A stretch of 64,000 nt of DNA from Macroventuria anomochaeta (lineage: Eukaryota > Ascomycota > Dothideomycetes > Pleosporales > Didymellaceae). The stretch spans positions 308,851-372,850 of the forward strand of contig NW_022985383.1 of the NCBI RefSeq assembly GCF_010093625.1. Direction: 5' to 3'. The stretch's first letter is position 1; the number at the start of each line of letters is the position of its first letter. Positions 1 to 13,007 of this stretch are shown here, piece by piece. The notes below the pieces were generated by a model. It ran no database searches. It was given only the letters and a program-made list of their open reading frames with translations, and was not told the DNA's origin. Made by a program: the position numbers and the translations under genes.

Positions 1-2571
1 TGTTGTAGCTGTGAACATGTCGCTTCTGCAAGGTCCTGCCCTTGGGTATCGAAGGAGCAAAAGACTGAGCTGCCGCCAGTGCAAGGAAGCGTGCTTTGTA
101 GAACTTTGCCTCGGCTTTCAGGTTGTGCATAATCAATCTGGTTGAGCGGTGTGCCCTATCTTTCCCGTGTGGATAGAAAATACCACTACGCGGAGTGAGG
201 CTGTTCTCGCGCACAATACCGTCGCAGCCCTTGAGTGGTCCCTTCGGGGTAATAGATGACTCACAAGAGCTGATCTGGGACATCTCAGGATGACGGTAGT
301 TGTGATGGTGCCGCAGATGCGGTGGAAGTGGAGTCTTCTGGGTAGGGGGGGTGGTCATGGGCACCAGAGGTGGTCGAATAGGTAGGCCTCCAGAGGGCGA
401 GGCTGCGTTAGCATTCTGCTTGTTGTAGTAAGACGTGGTGACTGTTGGTGAGCCGCCATATTCCGATGGACTGGTACCTTGAGGTGAGCTGCTTTCAGGT
501 TGAATAAGGTTGCCAGATGGCGAGTAGAACGAAATCTTCGGCGTATTGTAATTCGGGCGCACGATCCCAGATGCTGCTGCTATAGGTAGTAGAGAAGTCA
601 GTGCAGACGACGTGATTGAACGACATGGGGCGTGAGTTGGCACGCTTGTCTTTACAGACTCAGGCGACTCCGAAAAGGATGCTTGCCGTTCAAGCTCTAC
701 CATCTGTGGTGTAAACCATACAGGCGTTGGCGGCGACTGTGAGCGGCGAATTGGGTGGCTGAAGTCATGTTGCAGGTCAAGGTCAACACCCAAAACTGTT
801 CCGGAATATGAGGTCGACATGGTGCTACAAAAGCTGGTGTTCTGGCTTGTAAAAACCTCCCTTGCGCTGCTCGCTTCCCTCAGCGAAGACGGACACCCAC
901 GATATACAGGAGCGCCATCGAACGTGTATCGAGCTGAGGTGTCAAACGTGTCATGATGGGACGTTGAGGCTTGAGCTATACCATCTCCTCGCGCCACATC
1001 GCGTGTTCCTGCGTGTACAACGGGCGTCGAGAAGGGCTGCTCATGCGAGCGCGTTGCAGCTCGATAGGGCAACGCAGGAGGTAAAGAGCCAAAAATAGTA
1101 GTTGATTCGGGCGCATACGAGGGAGATTGTACTAGAGGCGGGTGCGCGCGAGCTGAAAGCTCGATAGCTGAAGAGGAGATTGCGCGATTTCTGGTCTGAT
1201 CTTCCGGGGTTGGCGGAATAGCCGCACCTTCAGATGCGCGAGTTGAGACATTACGACTGCACTTCGGTAGATGAGCAAACTCAGGACCCTGGTCTTGCTG
1301 ACCAAGCTGTGGGCTGCTCCCGCAGGTAGAGGGTGGGCTCTCTCGATGCTCCATGATAGGCGCATGCGTCATGGAGGATGATCGAGACCGAGTCCTTGAG
1401 ACGCCCCGCACGTTTTGCAAAACGCCACGAATGAATCCTTTCACTCCTCGGCTGTCGTGGTCGAACAGCTCATCGCCAGAATGAGATGATGGAGATTGTT
1501 GCAGCTCAAAGCGGTATGATGTCAAGGGTGTGGCGGTGCCGCTTGCTGGATCTGCTGCTCCATGTTCCTCGTCCAGCCTTGCATGTGGCACAGCCACTGT
1601 GGAGATATCATATTCTCGAGCCAGATCCTCCTGTATATCATGCAGAGCCTTCTCGTCTAGACTGCGTGATCTCCGTCGTGATCCCCGGTTGGGCGATGTA
1701 TTTTCCGCGGCTTTGATGGATGGGAAGCGGCCCACGCTAAGCAGCGATCCATGCGAGTTCAGTGTAGAATACGAGCCCTGCTCAATGATTGTAGCAAGCG
1801 GAGCTCCATTGGAGCGATTTGCAAGACGTACGGCAAGCTTATACGCGGCGGTGTGACATCTGGCTTGCGGTTGGGCATCATCAACCGGCGTGTCGTGGGC
1901 TGCAGCAGCTCCTAAATTGCATGTGTAACCATCATCGTCTGATTCGAAGTCGTCCTGGTCGCCGAGCAGTGGTACGTTTGTGTCGAGGTACGTCTTGTAG
2001 AATGTGAAAGGATCCAGAGAAGCTGCAGCTCTCGTCTCGGCTCGGATGATCCCACGTACGCGGTTTTCCACTGCAGTATCGGTTTGATATGGTGGGTTGC
2101 TGGTTATGAGGACAGGGCCTTGATGATGGCCGTAAGCCAATCGACTGGAGTCGCAGAGCTGCGACGTGGCCATTGTGTGCGTCTCCGGCTCCAGCCTGGA
2201 AGGAGTGCAAGAATGAAGGTGCACGGAGATCAGGCAATCATGGCGCGTAGGAAAAACATATCCAGACATGCTGTTGCCAAACATTGGGTTGATGGAAGGA
2301 GGTTCAAGGTAGTTGCTGATCGTAGACCATTGATAGCAAGAGTGGTATGTCAACAACGGAAGCACCTTCCAGCACGCAGTTACCCGTTGAGGATTACTTC
2401 ATGTTCCTTCCCAGATGAACCGCTCTTGCAACCTTCATCAAGGCTCTGCAATAATGCAAGGACAGCTACGAGCCGGCAAAAGCGACCAAGTCCCAGCATG
2501 CTTTCGTCTCGGGCTGAGTACAAATCCATTGGCACCGCTTCACGCACCTGAAGCCGAGTTTTTGTTTGCAT
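1..2571 (-). CDS. Large Ser/Pro-rich protein of unknown function, cut by the window's left edge
   Basis: One reading frame stays open on the minus strand from about 2406 to base 1 with no stop, so the C-terminus lies outside the window. Proposed exons are 2384-2571 and 1-2315, with a 68-nt GT-AG intron (2316-2383) that preserves frame. About 834 residues are visible. The protein is mostly low complexity and rich in Ser, Pro, Thr and Arg, with an acidic patch near ESDDDGY, an RRRSRSLDEKAL segment and SRTRSRSSS-like basic/Ser runs. This composition suggests a disordered, phosphorylated regulatory or scaffold protein. I see no catalytic motif or membrane segment and recognise no family. The start is uncertain: ATG at 2571 needs the intron, while an in-frame ATG at 2173 (MATSQLCDSS) would need none. 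The long stop-free frame makes the gene itself likely. Confidence 0.7.
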
Positions 2572-5069
2572 CTTCGCGTAATTTCAAAATTCAAAACCCA
2601 AACCTGCTACTTCTGTGTGTGCAAGTGTTGTTGTGTCTTCATAGTACCATTTTCCTGGTGAGGCCAACAAGAACCAATAGACATAGATACTGTGAGAGTC
2701 CAGAGTTAATGCAGTGGTGTGAGAGCGACAACTGTTGCCCTGGGCTTGGTGACTCCCTGTCAAGCTGGAACTTCGCTTTTTGTTGCCCAGACTAGCTACA
2801 GTTGCATGCGAATAACCACATAGGGCAAAAGAAGCTGCAGATCAATAAGAGTATGGGTACCCACCGAAATGAGCGTAAGTCCTAAGATGATCGTAATGTT
2901 TGCGGCATATCGTAACACAGGACGCTCTTTGGCGTTTATTGGTTCATTTTCGCATTATTCGTTCGTGCACCCTTGCTCATATAGCTGGCCTTGCGACAGT
3001 TCGTACTAGCGTGAGAGCGGTCGTCTTCCACGTGGAGAAAGGTCGTGACCAGAGTAGGCGCCGCAGCCGTACGTCATGCAGTACGAAGGGAGCGTGATGA
3101 GTTCGCAGACGCGCTCATGTCCTCTGGAATTCACTCCTTGGTACGCTGTGCCGAGTAAACACGAATGCTGTTATAAACCAATTCGTGTTGGCGTTTGGAT
3201 AGGCGGCAGCGTTTTCGTTTCTTTTTCTGCTAGCTGCTTGAAGCGTCATCGAGTCATGACAGTCCAATGCATAGGTGTGGCGTACATTTGACTCGATAAT
3301 GGTAGGCGTAAAAGCAACAATGCGGGAGTGCCTCACTTGTCGTGGAGACGAGTAGAGCGTGGTCCTGCTGAGATGGGCCAATGCAACCCGGTAGGCCTCA
3401 CAGACTATTTCGGATTGGCTGGGCTTTTCATCCACGCGTTTAGCGACTCAGATGTCGATATCGTGTCTAACACGGAGTTGGAGGCGGGACCGCAACTGCA
3501 AGGATTGTCGAGCTGCACAACGTGATGTGCAAGGGCGAAACTCTCGGGTGCTCGATCACCAATCGACGCCAGGACAAGCTTGCATCACAGTCGCTGCCTT
3601 TGCCGATCATGCCCATCCAACCCGAGACCCTCCCTCGGAGACGTGTTTGCGCAGCGGGACCTCAGGGCATATTTGTGCACATGGTGACGCCGCCGGGTCT
3701 TCGATGCATGCTTCTAGAAGAAGCGGTGAACGCGGGATGCCCTGTGCGTGATGACCGACATCCTGCACGGTGAAAGAGCGGGCAGGGCGCGTTTCCAGGG
3801 TGCAAAAGTCAGGATTGGAAACTTGCTTCCAGATGGGGAAGCTGAAATGTGCAGGAGCGGCCGAAGATATGTGAAACAACCATCCTCATTTTGTCTGGCG
3901 TTCGCACATCCCATTCCACGACGTTGGATCTCATGTCGATCTTACCCACAGATGCAGATGTTGGCCAAGCAGAACACTCTGACATGCTGGACAACATATC
4001 GGAAGATTATCCCAAAGTGATTGTATGTTATCGCCGCCCAAAGCCTCCCAAACCACGCCTATGCGATGATGGATTGAATACCATCTCTTGCGGACTGTGG
4101 TCTGATTATCACGCAAGTTTGTGGGGTGATATACGCTCGAAGTGGCGAATGGCTCAATCTGGGAAGCTCATGCTTCTGTAGTCTCGCGGTTCGACCCAAG
4201 AGAACGGCTTGGTTGGTGCCAAAGGTAATGAGCGAACGCCTCGAGACATCTTGCCGATAGGGCCTGAGACCTGTAACAAGCGCCAAGTGCCTGAGCTACC
4301 TGGTCGTGCATCCGCTAGTGGCTAGCAAGGATGGCTACCTCGAGGTGAACGCACCGGCACGTTGCCATTCTGCGATCAGCCGCCTCTTTGTAGTAACTAG
4401 CGCTCATGTCCGCAATCCTGACTGTCGGTAACATGGTGTGCTCATCAGTCATAGTCAAGCGGATTTTGCTTTCCAATTGGACCTCATCCTGGACCTGCGT
4501 CTATTGAAACAACGAATGTGAAATGCGTAGTTGTAACCAGGGTTTAAGGACTCTGCAGCTGCTGTATAGTGGTGTCCCTTGCAACATGAATTAGTACCAG
4601 TAGTGCCGGTTAAAGCTGCATGACAGCTTACGCGAGCGACATCGTGATCCACTCCATCCACGCCCAAGAGTTCGGCACTAGCCGAGGCTCCGAGCTCACT
4701 GCATACCGAAATGCGCTGATCTGTGCGGCCCGCAAAGAGTGAGCGGTACAACGGGATGGCGTGTGGATCCGAATTCGTAATGGTACTGTTAAGCCGACTG
4801 GATCAGAGGGTGGACCTCCAGTACATCCCGCCATTGCGTCCTGCAGACGCCTGCAACTAGCGTCCCACAGCGGTGGTAAGGTGATAACAGGTCTTGCCGT
4901 CACATGACACAGAAGGTAGCGATTCCTCAAGCCATCGAGGATCCCGAGTCTGACTATAAGTTTGGCGGCAAGGCAACATGCCCTCGAATCGGATTTGCTG
5001 AGCGTCGTGTCGACTTCTTTCGGTTTTGTCTTCTCTTGCACTCGTCTTTCCCCTCGCACATCTTTGACC
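2572..5069. other. Intergenic stretch, no gene supported
   Basis: About 2.5 kb between two divergently transcribed genes. Open frames here are short, overlap on both strands and show no recognisable domain or plausible splicing. It presumably contains the promoter of the Ser/Pro-rich gene on the left and of the small four-exon gene on the right. I see no repeat or RNA gene. Confidence 0.6.
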
Positions 5070-5724
5070 ATGAGCTCAGTCACACTTAGCCCGCTTGCGC
5101 AGAGCGCCGATAAGCAACTCCTCTTCGCTCGACTCGGATTGAACGAACAAGTCCACAAGTTGCTTCTTGTGAGTTGTCATTCCAGAATCTGGACGTCCAG
5201 CACTGATACAATGGTCATTTATAGGGAGAGGCTCAAGCCGCAAGAGACAGGTTGAGCAGGAGTGAGCACAACCTCACGGACCAGTCCAGGGCAGACCCTT
5301 CGGTGACAGCTCCTTACAAGTGGGATGAAATCTCAGAGACCGCAAAACACTACGAGATCCTGACCGTTGTGAACAATGCTGGTCCGCAAACCAGACCATA
5401 TTATGGGATGGGCCGTTACGTGACCAATGTCAACGAAGAAAACTGGGTCGCAAGGTGGTACTTGTGGCACAGCTTTCGATACCGGTTCGTAACGTTGTTT
5501 CGCCAGTGGAAGGGATTTGCTGATCTTTGGGGTCAGAGACAACCGAGACAACAGGACTCGCGGAGCAGCCAACAATGGCAATCGGGCATACGGCGGCAAG
5601 TACTTTCTTTGGAGGATATCTAGTCGACACTGTCAAGATCCGTGACTGACATCGAGTAGGGACTCCGACGGTTTACAGCACTGTGGGAGGCTATTATGAT
5701 CCGGTGTATGGGCGTTACCGATGA
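5070..5724 (+). CDS. Small four-exon protein of unknown function (160 aa)
   Basis: Proposed exons 5070-5168, 5225-5454, 5507-5595 and 5660-5724 join in frame to 160 residues. The first two introns are GT-AG (56 and 52 nt). The third, 5596-5659, begins GCAAGT and ends GTAG, a GC-AG intron with the usual strong GC-donor context; only this choice keeps a sensible frame into the last exon, which reads TPTVYSTVGGYYDPVYGRYR. The N-terminus (residues 1-50) looks helical and charged. The C-terminal half is rich in Gly, Asn, Arg and Tyr (GVRDNRDNRTRGAANNGNRA), resembling low-complexity RNA-binding tails. There is no signal peptide, membrane segment or recognised family. The donor of intron 2 could instead be three bases downstream, changing one residue and adding another. 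The gene is inferred from consistent splicing, not from homology. Confidence 0.6.
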
Positions 5725-6878
5725 CAAGGCCAGGGTCATTGATAGTAGCTGCACTGCGTTCCAGTTCCCCTATCGTCGGGCAGTCGGCAATGGACCATTG
5801 GTGGCACCTTCCTTGTAGATGTGCAGGTGGCCACATGGTTGATCGTTACAGACGAAGGGCGATGTAGATGTGTATGCCCGTTTCCTCCAGTAAGAGTCCG
5901 CTTCCTCGGGTGTAAGTCGTCATTCAGTCATGTGTTATTCTTTCAGTATCATGGCTTCTTCTTGTTCGAAGACACATGCTCCGTTTTCTTTTTTGGTTCG
6001 CTAGTTTCCTTCCGCTGCCCCTGGAGTAGTGCCGCATAGCCTGCATACCTCGAGTGTAGATGAACCAGCACCTTTTCTTCATCTTACTCGCCAGCGCGAA
6101 GTAGAACATCTCTCCTCCTCCTCCTCCTCCTCCTCCTCCGCCGTCGTGAATTGTCCCAACGGATGTGTTAGTCGTTTACTGGCATCGATGCGAGCAAACA
6201 AGTAAACTAGATTGATGATGAGGACGTTGCAGAGCCAGGGCCTGACGGTCCGAGCTATGGGAAAAGTGGGGCCCCGTTGAGCTAGAACCGCGCTAGCTTA
6301 GGGTGAAGGAAGCAACCGTTCGGTAGATACCGGTATGCAGATCGCAGTGTAACAGACAGCGGTTCAGATTGACCAAAGCAACATTTAAAGACAACTGTGG
6401 TTCTGATGCGAAAAATGGGGGGGTGAGCGCTATATATGGTGAAATGCAAATAGACGAGCATGATCTCAGGGTGTGCAAGGCCGCTATTAAGAATGTGTGC
6501 TTACATATTGCTTGCGCAGCTTCATTGTGAGCTGTCGCCTCGTCTCAGAATCAGGCGACTTTCATCATGAAGTGTCGATCATTGCAGGGATTGCGCATGA
6601 TCGTCAAGGCTTCGCTGCGGGAAGCGGTAGCGATTCCAAATTAGGCATAAGAAGCCTGTATTCTATGGGAGGCAGGATCATGTCTTCATGCTGCGTATTT
6701 CAGATCAGAATGTCCAAGAGCTGACACAACGAGTCATGGTTTGCAAGTTGGTGGCGCTCGCTTCTGGCAGGGCTTGAGAGTTTTGCTGGTGGTGATCTAC
6801 AGTGGTTGTAACCCCAAAACGCCATCGCTATGCAGAAATATATACAGCCTCATCCTTCAAGGCAAGGCAAGACCGGCC
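5725..6878. other. Intergenic stretch between convergent genes
   Basis: About 1.15 kb between the 3' ends of the small four-exon gene and TFB1. Apart from a CTC trinucleotide run at 6111-6139 I see only short chance frames. It should hold both transcription terminators, but no specific site can be called. Confidence 0.6.
6111..6139. repeat. CTC trinucleotide microsatellite
   Basis: A perfect run of CTC units over about 29 bases (GAG on the other strand), in noncoding DNA between convergent genes. Its length probably varies between strains. Confidence 0.9.
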
Positions 6879-8881
6879 TTACAAGCCGTCCGAAGGAGTG
6901 ACCTGACCTAGCTGCTGATTGAGGGCCGCCTGGTATTGACTTCGTGCAGTATCAATAGCCCGTTTCAGCGGCTGCACGACCTGAGCAACGGCAATCGCTC
7001 CACCCTTGATAGCCTCAGGATCGAATCTCTTCTTTTTTCCAGTTTGTTGCCTATATATCTCGATGTCTCTTTGGATCTTCTCAATACGAGCTGTCCGCTC
7101 AGCTTCCGCAGCATTTGCGACGGCGTTGATGCGGTCTAGTGATCTGTCCAGAGTCTCGATGAGTTTTGCGACTTCGTTGGCGCGCTCAGGATTACCAGAG
7201 TGATACACGTCCCAGAAGTAGTGTAGGAACTCTACTGTGGTGTTGTGTGTCATGGTGAGGTTGTCGAGAATGGTGTCCGAAATGCCCAGCTTCGCTGCTT
7301 GCTCGCTGTTCAGAACGCCCTTCGCCGAGGGGTATTCATCCTCATGCAAATGTCGCTTCTCGATAGCCGCGATGATCTGTGTTTTCGCTGCAGTTCGTGC
7401 CGATCTGCTACCAACCCTGAGCTTCTTCGGGGCTCCACTTTCATCTTCACTATCGCTGTCATCATTGATAGCAATTTTCGAATGTAGGTCAGTCCCGAGT
7501 GTACTGCTGTTTGTATTGATGCTTGCAAAATCTTGCTGCAGCGTTGAGAGCACCTCCGTTGGGGTCCGCTTGGTGTAGGCCGCAGCGCTAGTCGATGACT
7601 GCACGCTCTGTCCCGCAGAGAAGAAACGACTCTGGTCCTGGACTTTGAGCATGACTCTGTTGTCGTCAGACGCACGCTGTAAGTCTCTCAGTTGCAGCTC
7701 GTTGTACGTGTCCTCGTCTTGTCCAGCAGGAGCATGGGGATTATCCACCAGAGGCACCTCCTTCATAAGCTTCTCGCTCATGCGGTTCAGAACACGCAGG
7801 ATTGGCGCCTTTTCATTGCTCGAGGGAACCATAGTCCAGTCCTGACGGTTGCCTTTTTGTTGACTGTGATTCTGCTCATTTCCTTCAATGTTGATGAACA
7901 ACGGTATACTGCCAACGAGCATCTGCTGCGCATTGTCGGCGTTCTCATCATACTTCAAGTACTTGTCGAGCCTGGTGTCTGTAACATAGTCGTCAGGTAT
8001 ACGTTCACCCTTCAATTTCTTGAAAAGTCTACTGTGAAAGAAGCGCTCCCAGAATTCGCCCTCGTTCAAAGGTGGAACCGTCTCATTGTACGCCGTCTTC
8101 ACGATGGGATGTTGTCGAAACACAACCTCGATCTGCTCCTTGGTCAGATTCAACATCAAGGCGCCGTTGACGTTCTTCGACTTGATCACCGAAAGCACGT
8201 TGTATGATCCAGTCGTCTGGGTCTTCTCGGCGGCGTGGGATCGTAGCAAGTTCAAACGTGTCGACCAGAACTGGTTGGAAAACTGTCCCATCGTGACAGA
8301 CGCAGGCTTCTCACTCAGAGCGCGATCGAAGCGCTGACGCAGTGCAGGGCTAGAGTTCAGGAGAGACATCTGAAGCTCAAGGTCGACAAGCAGCTTTGCA
8401 TCAGCGTACAGATCCTCGTCTTGCTGTGCAGATGCGGCAACTGTCTGCGCCATGGTAATGGCGGCTGAGGCACCACCGCCATTACCACCAGGAGTGGCTG
8501 CTGGTGTCACGATTGGAGCTTCCTGTGCCTTTGCAGCTTCGATTCCCTTCTGCAGCAGGCCTCTGATCATCTGCTGATCATCGCGAGCGGCTGATGAGGT
8601 AAATGTGAAGGTGTGGTTCCCAGCTTGCGGCGACGATTCGATAACTACGACTTTGATGGAGGCTTTCGAGGCGGTAGCGGGTGTCTGCTGGAGGTCTGGC
8701 GCAAGGTGATCAGCTTCCACATCTCTTTGCATGATGCTGTACGCTTACTCCCAATATCTACTATTGCTATCGCCAGCGGCGGGAGCACTCCGCCAACAGC
8801 CTCCCATGACACAGTCTTGCCGTCCGCCGACACGGAGAGTGTGCCATCCTTCTTCTTGTACTGGGCTGCAGCGCTGGACAT
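6879..8881 (-). CDS. TFB1: TFIIH core subunit p62/Tfb1
   Basis: Subunit of the TFIIH core, acting in the nucleus in RNA polymerase II initiation and nucleotide excision repair. Exons are 8749-8881 and 6879-8695, with a 53-nt intron (8696-8748, GTAAGC...CAG, branch-like GCTGATC). Splicing joins VDIG to NLQQTPATASK, the expected end of an N-terminal PH-like domain, giving 649 residues. After that domain (about residues 1-110) come two BSD domains. The first lies around 155-205 (LRQRFDRAL...FWSTRLNLL). The second is around 255-290 (GEFWERFFHSRLFKKLKGER). The C-terminal half is helical and charged. In p62 the PH domain binds acidic activation domains and XPG/Rad2, and the BSD region anchors the subunit in TFIIH. 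The ATG at 8731 used by the longest open frame lies inside the intron and should not be taken as the start. Confidence 0.93.
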
Positions 8882-9752
8882 GCTGGTGGAAGAAACCTGG
8901 AGCGGCGATCGCTGACGCGCCTGCGGGAGTGCTTAATGAGGACGCACTAGCTTCCCCAGACAATCAAAGCAAGTACGCTTGCAACTTCACTCTGGAGAAT
9001 CCAAAATCTTTAGTCGAGCTTTCAACGTGATGAGCGACGCGATTCTGCTATTGGTATAAGGATCTAGTGCCTTGCCGCAAATTGAGTTGAAATTCGTGCA
9101 AAGGTACGCACTTTCTTTGAGCGCAGTGCTACTTTGGTGCTTTCAAGTGCATGCTTGCTTGCGCCAATTACGTACTGTGTTTTTCTATGTATTGATGCAA
9201 CATCGAGACTGAAGAGCAACGTTCAAAATGAACCTTCCCGATAAACGAACCCAAAAAAAAATGCCTCCGAGTCTTCTGCGGATACTTTTCCGCCTTGCGC
9301 AGTCTCGATGTTTTTGAAGCAACGTCACAGGACGTAGAACTTTTACATAACACTCCCACTATTGGCTAGCCTTTCGAGGCTTTTGCAACCACACGCTGAC
9401 TGCCACAGGTGCACATCTGACGTTTCTCGCGCATGCTCGACCAAGAGTTGAAGGGTCGAAGCGTGCTACGTGCACGACGCAGATGCACACTATATCAGCT
9501 TGGCACCAATGACATGAGACGCAGCTGTTGACGCAGCTGTTTGAGGCATTTCCGGCCAGGGACTGCTAGAGGTTATCGAGGTTCATAAACAACGCTACGC
9601 GCAAGGGGTTTAGCCGGAATCGGCGTGCGAACTCCACTTGCTCCTTCCTCGTCTTCCGCTTCAGCAGCCGCTCAGAAGCTTTCCCTTCTGTCCCCCGTCG
9701 TCCATTTGGATGTCACCCATCTAATTTTCCCCATATACCCTTTTGCTTCATC
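8882..9752. other. Divergent intergenic region between TFB1 and the oxoglutarate dehydrogenase gene
   Basis: About 870 bp containing both promoters. The stretch just upstream of the dehydrogenase start (about 9640-9750) is rich in C and T on the coding strand, as is common in fungal promoters. I cannot name a specific factor site. Confidence 0.5.
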
Positions 9753-12700
9753 ATGTTGCGCACCTCGTTGCGCCAATGCTCCCGGCAGCTCCAGAGCTGT
9801 TCGGCCAAGGCAAGGCTCTCGACGATCGCCGCCTCGCCAGCCAGGACGAACGCCATCTCGACATGCCGCCGCCCGTTGGCGGTAGCTCAGCGTCGCCAGT
9901 ACGCCCTCGCCGCCGAGGACACCGACAAGGGCGTTGTACGTGGCCTCATGCCGCAACCTGTGAAGTTTTCGAGGGCATAGCTAACTATGACCGCATAGGA
10001 CCCCAATGACAGCTTTTTGAGCGGCAATACAGCCAACTATGTCGACGAAATGTACATGCAGTGGAGGCGCGACCCCTCGAGTGTCCATATCTCGTGGCAG
10101 GTCTACTTCCGCAACATGGAGTCTGGCGACATGCCCGTTTCGCAAGCCTTTCAGCCGCCGCCCACGATCGTCCCCTCCAGTAGCTCCGGAATCTCTGACA
10201 TCAGGCCTGGTCTCGGCATGGGTCCCGGCGAAGGCTCAGACGTCATGAACCACTTGAAGGTTCAGTTGCTGGTGCGCGCGTACCAGTCTCGAGGTCACCA
10301 CAAGGCGCGCATCGATCCCCTCGGCATCCGCACAGAGGCCGAGCAGTTCGGCTACAGCAAGCCCCGCGAGTTGGAGCTGTCTCACTACAACTTCTCCGAG
10401 AAGGATCTGGACCAAGAGATCGAGCTTGGCCCCGGTATTCTGCCTCGCTTCAAGACCGAGAACCGCTCGAAGATGACCCTGCGCGAAATCATCCAGGCTT
10501 GCGAGCGCCTGTACTGCGGATCTTACGGTATTGAATACATTCACATTCCCGATAGGGAGCAGTGCGACTGGCTGCGTGAGCGCATTGAGGTTCCCCAGCC
10601 ATTCAAGTACTCCGTCGACGAGAAGCGCCGCATCCTGGACCGTCTGATCTGGGGTACCAGCTTCGAGTCTTTTTTGGCGACAAAGTACCCCAACGACAAG
10701 CGTTTCGGTCTCGAGGGTGGTGAGAGTTTGATTCCTGGTATGAAGGCCTTGATCGATCGCAGTGTTGACTACGGTGTCAAGGATATTGTTATTGGTATGC
10801 CCCATCGTGGACGTCTTAACGTTCTGTCAAATGTTGTCCGGAAGCCCAACGAGTCTATCTTCAGCGAGTTCGCCGGTAGCGCTGAGCCCTCCGACGAAGG
10901 TTCTGGTGACGTGAAGTACCACTTGGGAATGAACTTCGAGCGTCCTACTCCTTCTGGCAAGCGTGTGCAGCTGTCTCTGGTCGCCAATCCGTCTCACTTG
11001 GAAGCCGAGGACCCTGTTGTGCTTGGCAAGACCCGCGCCATTCTGCATTACAACAACGACGAGAAGGAGGCCCGTACCGCCATGGGCGTTCTGCTCCACG
11101 GTGATGCCGCCTTCGCCGGTCAGGGTATCGTATACGAGACCATGGGTTTCCACGCTCTTCCCAGCTATCACACCGGAGGAACCATCCACATTGTCGTCAA
11201 TAACCAGATTGGTTTCACCACCGATCCTCGATTCTCTCGTTCCACTCCTTATTGCTCTGACATTGCCAAGGCCATCGATGCACCTGTCTTCCACGTCAAC
11301 GGTGATGATGTTGAGGCAATGAACTTCGTCTGCCAGCTTGCTGCCGATTTCCGTGCTGAGTTCAAGAAGGACGTCGTCATTGACATGGTCTGCTACCGTA
11401 AGCAAGGTCACAACGAGACTGACCAGCCTTTCTTCACTCAGCCTCTTATGTACAAGAAGATCTCGGAACAGAAGCCTACCCTTGACCTATATGTCAACAA
11501 GCTCTTGGAGGAGAAGACCTTCACCAAGGAGGATATTGACGAGCACAAGGCTTGGGTCTGGGGCATGCTCGATGAGAGCTTCAACCGTAGCAAAGACTAC
11601 CAGCCTACCGCCAAGGAGTGGCTGACTTCTGCTTGGAACGGCTTCAAATCACCCAAGGAGCTTGCTACCGAGGTTCTGCCACATTTGCCCACCGCTGTTG
11701 AGGAGTCACAACTGAAGCACATCGCTCAAAAGATCGGTAACGCTCCTGAGGGCTTCAACGTACACAAGAACCTCAAGCGTATCTTGGCTGGCCGCACCAA
11801 GACCGTCGAAGATGGCAAGAACATCGACATGGCCACCGCAGAAGCATTGGCCTTTGGTTCCCTGTGTATGGAAGGCCACCACGTCCGTGTGTCTGGTCAG
11901 GATGTTGAGCGTGGTACCTTCTCCCAGCGTCACGCCGTTCTTCACGACCAGGAGAACGAGAAGACATACACCCCCCTTCAGCACCTCAGCGACGACCAGG
12001 AATCATTCACTGTCTCCAACTCCTCGCTCAGCGAATATGGAGTGTAAGTCGTTTTCTACGCATTAATCTTTTGCCTACTAATAGTCATTAGTCTTGGATT
12101 TGAGTATGGTTACTCTCTTTCTTCGCCTAACGCGCTCGTCATGTGGGAGGCCCAGTTCGGTGACTTCGCCAACACTGCTCAAGTCATCATTGACCAGTTC
12201 GTTGCCTCTGCTGAAGTCAAGTGGCTGCAGCGTTCCGGCCTTGTCATGAGCTTGCCTCACGGTTACGATGGTCAAGGTCCCGAGCACTCTTCTGGTCGTA
12301 TGGAGCGTTACCTGCAGCTTGTCAACGAAGATCCCCGCATCTTCCCTGCGCCCGAGAAGCTTGAGCGCCAGCACCAGGACTGCAATATTCAGATCGCCTA
12401 TTGCACAAAGCCTTCCAACTACTTTCATCTGCTGCGTCGCCAGATGAATCGCCAGTTCCGCAAGCCTCTTATCCTCTTCTTCTCGAAGTCCCTGCTCCGT
12501 CACCCCATGGCCCGCTCGAGCATCGAGGAGTTCACAGGCGAGTCACACTTTGAATGGGTTATCAAGGACCCAGCGCATGAGTCTGGCGAGATTGGCACGA
12601 ACGAGGAGATCAAGCGTGTCATTCTTTGCACCGGTCAGGTCTACACTGCTCTTGTCAACGAGCGCAAGGCTCGTGATCTCAAGGATGTCGCCATCACCCG

Positions 12701-13007
12701 TATCGAGCAGCTGAACCCCTTCCCATGGGAGCAGCTGAAGGAGAACCTCGACTCGTACCCCAACGCTCAAAACATCATCTGGGCACAGGAAGAGCCCCTC
12801 AATGCTGGTGCTTGGAGCTTCACACAACCCAGAATTGAAACCCTGTTGAACCAGACAGAACACCACAACAGGCGCCACGTCATGTACGCTGGACGTAACC
12901 CCAGTGCTTCCGTCGCTACTGGTCTGAAGGCTTCCCACAAGAAGGAGGAGAAGGACCTGTTGGAGATGGCATTCACTGTCAAGCAGGATAAGCTGAAAGG
13001 CGAATAG
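9753..13007 (+). CDS. KGD1: 2-oxoglutarate dehydrogenase E1 component, mitochondrial
   Basis: Thiamine-diphosphate-dependent E1 of the 2-oxoglutarate dehydrogenase complex, converting 2-oxoglutarate to succinyl-CoA in the TCA cycle of the mitochondrial matrix. Exons 9753-9935, 9999-12043 and 12092-13007 give 1047 residues, the usual length. Introns are 63 nt (GTACGT...ATAG) and 48 nt (GTAAGT...TTAG, branch TACTAAT). The N-terminus has many Arg, Ser and Ala and almost no acid for about 40 residues, a typical matrix presequence. Family blocks are intact: YVDEMYMQWRRDPSSVH, GMPHRGRLNVLSNV, SLVANPSHLEAEDP, GDAAFAGQGIVYETMGF, the cofactor region NGDDVEAMNFVCQLAADFR, and the C-terminal block SGQDVERGTFSQRH. 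The second splice restores GVLGFEYGYSLSSP. No defect is seen. Confidence 0.97.

Noticed and set aside
4628..5158. 176-codon minus-strand frame
   Set aside because: It lies over the promoter and first exon of the better-supported four-exon gene; the translation looks random.
10236..11411. Long minus-strand frames within the oxoglutarate dehydrogenase gene
   Set aside because: They are shadows of the conserved coding strand, with no domain of their own.
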